Positions 59,954 to 64,000 of a DNA stretch of 64,000 bases are shown here, piece by piece; position 1 is the first letter of the stretch, and every line of letters starts with the position of its first letter. The notes under the pieces are model-generated. The model saw only the letters and a list, made by a program, of their open reading frames with translations, was not told the DNA's origin and searched no databases. Position numbers and translations under genes: made by a program. The stretch comes from SLLG01 sp964403935 (GTDB lineage Bacteria; Verrucomicrobiota; Verrucomicrobiia; Opitutales; Oceanipulchritudinaceae), in assembly GCA_964403935.1 (NCBI GenBank), contig CAYOIB010000002.1, positions 1 to 64,000 on the forward strand. Direction: 5' to 3'.

Positions 59954-60355
59954 ATGGATCTCCCCAAGCACGAGCCGCACCCTCTCGAGGGGTTGAATGC
60001 ACGGCTCGACAAGCTTCTTTACCGCTACGCTGAGGAGGAGGCCCTTGAAGCCCGCCCGCACCTGTTCACCTACTTCATCACCATTTCGAACAGAAGCGAC
60101 CGCCGGATAACACTCATCGGAAGAAAGTGGGTCCTCCGCGACGATTGCGGCTCGACGGAGGTTATTGAGGGCGACTCGATCATCGGAAAGCGGCCTGTCA
60201 TTTGGCCCGGCGAGAGCTTTTCCTACAATAGTTTCCACACCACAGCGCGCCCGATAGAGGCAAGCGGAACCTTTTTTGGGCTCGACGATGGCGACAACCT
60301 CGTGCGTGTTTCGCTGCCTCCTTTCCACTTAACCCTCCCGAACTCGACTTCTTGA
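59954..60355 (+). CDS. apaG: ApaG-domain protein
   Basis: It has 133 residues. The ApaG fold (FN3-like) is recognised from FTYFITISNRSDRRITLIGRKWVLRD and VIWPGESFSYNSFHTT, ending GTFFGLDDGDNLVRVSLPPFHL. ApaG is linked to Co/Mg resistance and Ap4A effects in proteobacteria and to polyubiquitin-like binding folds elsewhere; its role here is not known. Its stop overlaps the TTG start of the next gene, and it lies 20 bases after thiS. Confidence 0.85.
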   Translation: MDLPKHEPHPLEGLNARLDKLLYRYAEEEALEARPHLFTYFITISNRSDRRITLIGRKWVLRDDCGSTEVIEGDSIIGKRPVIWPGESFSYNSFHTTARPIEASGTFFGLDDGDNLVRVSLPPFHLTLPNSTS

Positions 60356-61713
60356 AACTCACCGACCTGAATAAGCGCGGCGGCATCGACGCCAACTGCC
60401 TCCTGCTCGAGCTCGGCCCCTTTCGAATTGCGGTCGATGCCGGGCTGAGCCCCAAGTTTAGCGGAAACAAGGCCATGCCCGCGTTCAGCCAGGTGCGCGG
60501 CACAAAGATCGACCTGATTTTGCTGACGCATTGTCATCTCGATCACCTGGGATCGCTTCCGGTCCTGATGCGCGAGCATCCCGAAAGCACACTTGTGATG
60601 AGTGCCTCATCGAAGTTGATCGCCCGGCGCATGCTCCAGAATTCCTATAACGTGATGATGCGACAGCGCGAAGAAGAGGGCATTGCGGAATACCCCCTCT
60701 TCACGCGAGCGGAAATCGAACGGCTGGGGCAGCGAATTTTCCCAATGGGGTATGATCAACCGCGCATCTTTTCCAGCGCCGGGGGTGAAGCGCTCATTGT
60801 CACATTTCATGCCGCCGGGCACATCCCGGGGGCCGCATCAATCACCCTCCAGTACCAGCACCGCCGGATCTTTATCACCGGAGACGTGCTCTTCGCCGAT
60901 CAGGCTATTCTTCCCGGCGCGCGCCCACCCCGTCAACAGGTCGATACCCTGATCCTCGAAACGACCCGCGGCCGCACCCAACGTCCGCATGGCACCTCGC
61001 GCGACACCGAAGTTCAGCGCTTCGTTGACTTTATCCGGACAGTCCATGGGCGGGGCGGCTCCCTTCTTGTGCCCACCTTCGCCCTCGGTCGCATGCAGGA
61101 GATGTTTGCCATTTTTCATGCTGCCAAGGTGCGGGGCGAACTGCCGGACATGCCCATCTATGCCACCGGACTCGGCATTGATCTGGTAAACTACTTCGAC
61201 GAGATTTCGCGCAAAACCGGGGGATGTGCCTTCCGAAGACGTATCCTTCAAGAGCTCGGCATTCAGCCACTCCCTGAGACCAGCCGTGGAGGAAAGCTGC
61301 CGAAACACCGCGCCCTGTACATCCTCAGCAGCGGAATGATGGTTGAGCACACACCCTCCTATGCCGCCTGCGCGGCCCTCCTCTCGGACGAACGCAACGC
61401 CATCACATTCGTGGGTTACTGTGACCCCGAAACCCCGGGCGGCAAACTTCTGGCAGCAACGCCCCACGCCTCGTTCTGCTTCGACGCCATCGACAAGCGG
61501 GCCGACCGCAATGCCACCGTCGAACGTTTCGATCTGAGCTCCCACGCCGAGCGGGAGCAGCTGGCTGACCTCGCAGAAAGTTTGAACCCACGCACCATCG
61601 TTCTCACCCACGGAGACCCCGATGCCCGCAAATGGTTCTCACAGGAACTTCAGGAACGACTTCCCCAAACAACCCTTCTGGACCCAAAACCTTTGCAGAC
61701 CTACGAGGTCTGA
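60352..61713 (+). CDS. Metallo-beta-lactamase / beta-CASP RNA-processing exonuclease
   Basis: It has 453 residues from TTG 60352 (TTGA overlap with apaG). The metal motif is THCHLDHLG (His60, His62, Asp64, His65), then HIPGAASI and ITGDVLFADQ supply further ligands. The beta-CASP domain follows, with LLVPTFALGRMQEM, ILSSGMMVEHTPS, a His in DLSSHAERE and the terminal THGD. It closely resembles bacterial and archaeal CPSF-like/YSH1 nucleases rather than RNase J. Translational coupling to apaG suggests a shared transcript starting at thiG. Confidence 0.88.
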   Translation: MKLTDLNKRGGIDANCLLLELGPFRIAVDAGLSPKFSGNKAMPAFSQVRGTKIDLILLTHCHLDHLGSLPVLMREHPESTLVMSASSKLIARRMLQNSYNVMMRQREEEGIAEYPLFTRAEIERLGQRIFPMGYDQPRIFSSAGGEALIVTFHAAGHIPGAASITLQYQHRRIFITGDVLFADQAILPGARPPRQQVDTLILETTRGRTQRPHGTSRDTEVQRFVDFIRTVHGRGGSLLVPTFALGRMQEMFAIFHAAKVRGELPDMPIYATGLGIDLVNYFDEISRKTGGCAFRRRILQELGIQPLPETSRGGKLPKHRALYILSSGMMVEHTPSYAACAALLSDERNAITFVGYCDPETPGGKLLAATPHASFCFDAIDKRADRNATVERFDLSSHAEREQLADLAESLNPRTIVLTHGDPDARKWFSQELQERLPQTTLLDPKPLQTYEV

Positions 61714-61870
61714 GGCACCCCCGGCGGACGAATCAAACCTCCTTTGCCTGAGGGCTGATTCCTTCGGGTGCCGCCGTGCCGAAGCGCAAAAAACCTGTGA
61801 ATCCTCCCGTGGCTTGATCAACCCTCACCCACGGCTTGCCTGAATAAAGGAAAGACCTCAGTCGTATCCT

Positions 61871-63079
61871 GTGGAGCAAAGTCACGACCCAGCACACCGG
61901 CTGTCAAAGGCGATTTCTTCCGGCAAAAACAAGGGACGCACCATAAAGCCGCAGAAACAGTTCCTTCCCGCAGTGATGATGTTCTGGCTGCTGGGCGTGG
62001 CTGGGCTGGTGGGATGGGCCTCACGTTCCGTGGAACATCGGGATATCCAGCTCCCACCGCTCTGGCACCGTTCTTTTTTGGATTCAACCGCAGATCCTGC
62101 TGCACCAACACCCAATCGAATCCCAGCCGCTTACAGAGGTTCCGTTCAGGGAAACATCTCGTCTAATCGACATTCCAAGACAATACCTTGGGCCTCCAAC
62201 CTGCCCTCAAGGACAGCTCCGGGCACGAACATGATCAGGAAATCACCTGCCCAAAGGCCCACCCCGGCGCAAGATTCCAGATCAAACCCCGCCCCCCCGC
62301 CCGACTCGCCTCACGAAAAGAGCCCGTTTTATGTTGTGGAAGCGGTTTCGGGAAATGCAGGTATCGAATTTCAGCGGCGCGGTGCCCACGGGCGGGAGTG
62401 GTTGGGCGGCAACCCGGGCGAATGGAGACGTCGCGTTCCCTCCTACCACCAACTTGATTTCCCCGAACCGGAGAGCGGTTGCGGCCCCGTAGCCATCCTC
62501 AACTGGCTGACCTGGTACCAAGACCTCGGTATGCTGACTAAGAGCATTGATTGGCTTGGGACTGATATGCGGGCAGACGACAACCACCGTCTCATCGAAG
62601 AGGAAATTGTCTCTTTACGAAACAGAACAACGGGACTCCGCGGTGGCACGACCAGCTTGGAAATTATCTGTGCATTCGACCGCATCGTGAACCGTCTCAG
62701 TAATCAACGTATCCGACTCGGCTATGAAGTTTATGATGTGCCTTTATCGATCGACGACTTGACTCGATTCACCCGAGGATTTCGATCAGCCATCCTTCTG
62801 GTCCGTCCAGTAAACCCCGAAACCGGCAAACTCGAAAGCCTCCACGCCGTCTCCGTTGTGGCAGGTGACCGCGCCGGCTACCTGATGCTCAACAACTGGG
62901 GCGAACGACTTCACGGTGCCCTCCGCAACGAGCCCAACGGGCAGTTCTTCTCACCCTCCAACGTGGAGTCGCCCCGCCTCAAACTCGAGCAGTTGATTTG
63001 TTTGGTTCCATTCATCCCCAACGATCAGAATGCATTTGCTCTGCTCGATCTCCCCCCAAAAAACCTTGTCCCACCGTGA
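61871..63079 (+). CDS. Membrane-anchored C39-like cysteine peptidase
   Basis: It has 402 residues from GTG 61871. A basic N-terminus precedes one membrane helix (about 32-50, VMMFWLLGVAGLVGWA), then a Pro/Ser-rich linker to about residue 150. The C-terminal domain has a papain-like signature: ESGCGPVAILNWLTWY (Cys204), LHAVSVVAGD (His325) and LNNWGE (Asn342), as in C39/C39-like peptidases. With one N-terminal helix it probably faces the periplasm. No ABC exporter is fused or adjacent, so a bacteriocin-processing role is not supported. It stands alone, 157 bases after the nuclease gene. Confidence 0.6.
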   Translation: MEQSHDPAHRLSKAISSGKNKGRTIKPQKQFLPAVMMFWLLGVAGLVGWASRSVEHRDIQLPPLWHRSFLDSTADPAAPTPNRIPAAYRGSVQGNISSNRHSKTIPWASNLPSRTAPGTNMIRKSPAQRPTPAQDSRSNPAPPPDSPHEKSPFYVVEAVSGNAGIEFQRRGAHGREWLGGNPGEWRRRVPSYHQLDFPEPESGCGPVAILNWLTWYQDLGMLTKSIDWLGTDMRADDNHRLIEEEIVSLRNRTTGLRGGTTSLEIICAFDRIVNRLSNQRIRLGYEVYDVPLSIDDLTRFTRGFRSAILLVRPVNPETGKLESLHAVSVVAGDRAGYLMLNNWGERLHGALRNEPNGQFFSPSNVESPRLKLEQLICLVPFIPNDQNAFALLDLPPKNLVPP

Positions 63080-63683
63080 CCCGCCGCCCCCGGCACCCGG
63101 CAGGGGTGCCCCCCCGCCCAAAGGACAACGCCCCACGGTATCACCCTCCATGGTGTTACCCTCACGCTGCTCCCCCTGCCTTCCCCGACACTCCAAAATG
63201 CCTATCGTGTGCGCGTCTCAAACCAATCCAGCACCCCGTTTTCCTTCACCTCCAGGACGTCAAGGGACTGTTCTCGAACGGACATGAATACTTCCCAATC
63301 TCCATTCTCTATGAGACAAAGGCATCGTTCCACAGAATGCCCCGTTATAGATCAAGCGAGGGCCTCTACCTCCCGGCAGGCGATGAACAGACCTATGTAC
63401 ATCGAATTTGATATCGCCTCGAGCTCAACACCCCCACCTCCGGCGGATTGCCCCCGGTCCGTAAACGCTTCGGCAAGCTTCATAGTGTCAACAATTTTTA
63501 TCTCCGAGAAATATTATTTTGTTTCCTTAGTCTAAGTTGAACACTTCCCGGGTATTCGGCAGCAAAATCCACCCCTTTCCGGTCGCCGAGGGCTTTATAT
63601 TAGCGGGCTCGACCGAGCGGGAGGGCATGTAGTGCCCCACAGCCTATTGTCACAGGGAGGGGCGACGGGTGATAGTAGGTGGT
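63080..63683. other. Intergenic region with a possible decayed gene
   Basis: Two plus-strand frames look translated in succession. One reads NAYRVRVSNQSSTPFSFTS near 63190-63250. A shifted one reads GLFSNGHEYFPISILYETK and continues to SEGLYLPAGDEQTYVHRI, ending at about 63411. Together they resemble a small beta-rich protein broken by a frameshift, but no start or family is clear. From about 63420 onward I see only the probable left flank of the insertion sequence. Confidence 0.3.
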
Positions 63684-64000
63684 ATGTTTTTGAGACGCAA
63701 CCGCCGCATCCGCAACGGGGAGACCTACGAGTATTGGTCGCTGATGCGCACGGTGCGCACGGCCAAGGGGCCGCGTCACGAACTTGGTGGCCAATCTCGG
63801 CAAGGCCCCCGGGCTGGATGAGGGCGCGCGGCACGGCTGGGAGCACATCGCGGATTTGCTTGAAGGGCGCGAAAGCAAGCCGGTGCAGGGCCGTCTCGGC
63901 CAACGATTTTTGCCCGCGCCCCCTCGCCCGCAATGGACCTCTGTCGATCTAAGTGCACTTCGCGTCGAGCGCGTGCGTGACTTCGGGGACGTGTATCTTG
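63684..64000 (+). pseudogene. IS1634-like transposase, 5' part, frameshifted and cut by the window edge
   Basis: From ATG 63684 the frame reads MFLRRNRRIRNGETYEYWSL, then RTVRTAKGPRHEL, the usual N terminus of IS1634-family DDE transposases. It then goes out of frame and stops soon after. From 63787 a second frame continues VANLGKAPGLDEGARHGWEH and further to the window end (ALRVERVRDFGDVYL). Removing one G at 63786-63787 joins them as RHELVANLGKAPGLD, the form I recall in relatives. The copy is therefore inactive unless the extra G is a sequencing error. GTAGTGCCCCACAG near 63630 may lie at the left terminal repeat, which I cannot confirm. Confidence 0.75.

Noticed and set aside
1..64000. 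tRNA or rRNA genes
   Set aside because: No segment with a TTCRANYC-type loop in a full cloverleaf context was noticed; a tRNA scan would be decisive.

Overview
The window looks like chromosome from a member of Verrucomicrobiota, probably class Opitutae (Puniceicoccaceae-like). This is inferred from gene content. The giant secreted glycoside hydrolase ends in a Trp/Tyr-rich module of the kind I associate with Opitutae surface proteins, the cbb3 oxidase has fused CcoN and CcoO, and pili, RND efflux and TonB genes indicate a Gram-negative envelope. No rRNA or tRNA was recognised. The DNA is GC-rich except at the far left.

Layout. 1-1200: two AT-richer genes on the minus strand bounded by integron-type attC sites, that is, gene cassettes; no integrase is in the window. 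1200-3330: mostly non-coding, with a direct repeat, a strong inverted repeat, one zinc-ribbon membrane protein and two doubtful tiny genes. 3333-10950: a heme-iron uptake locus with a TonB-dependent receptor, a HugZ-type heme protein, HmuTUV (hmuT carries a frameshift) and a divergent exbB-exbD-tonB unit. 11546-17513: a Nudix hydrolase and a type IV pilus/type II secretion cytoplasmic module (GspF plus three ATPases). 17714-25329: glyoxalase, galE, SSB, an RND efflux pump with its adaptor, a DUF4919-like protein and a lipoprotein. 25422-30425: a cbb3 oxidase operon. 30601-36306: MeaB-type GTPase, phosphoglucomutase, UTP-glucose-1-phosphate uridylyltransferase and a secreted esterase. With galE, two of these supply UDP-glucose and UDP-galactose.

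36888-41160 is the most unusual part: a tight four-gene operon encoding an ExbB/MotA-like channel, a divergent Hsp70-like protein, and two proteins that each join an ExbD-like membrane helix to a coiled coil and a von Willebrand A domain. It looks like an ion-driven envelope machine. Three short repeats precede it, and a fourth copy lies before thiG.

41141-49874: a minus-strand glycan cluster with two nucleotide-sugar epimerases (one fused to a glycosidase-like domain), an MDR dehydrogenase and four glycosyltransferases. 50172-54905: a 1577-residue secreted GH30-like enzyme followed by a good terminator. 55393-57441: a GT8 glycosyltransferase and a XerC/D recombinase. 57696-63079: thiG-thiH-thiS, apaG, a beta-CASP metallo-beta-lactamase nuclease and a membrane-anchored C39-like cysteine peptidase. 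63684-64000: the start of an IS1634-like transposase broken by a frameshift and cut by the window edge.
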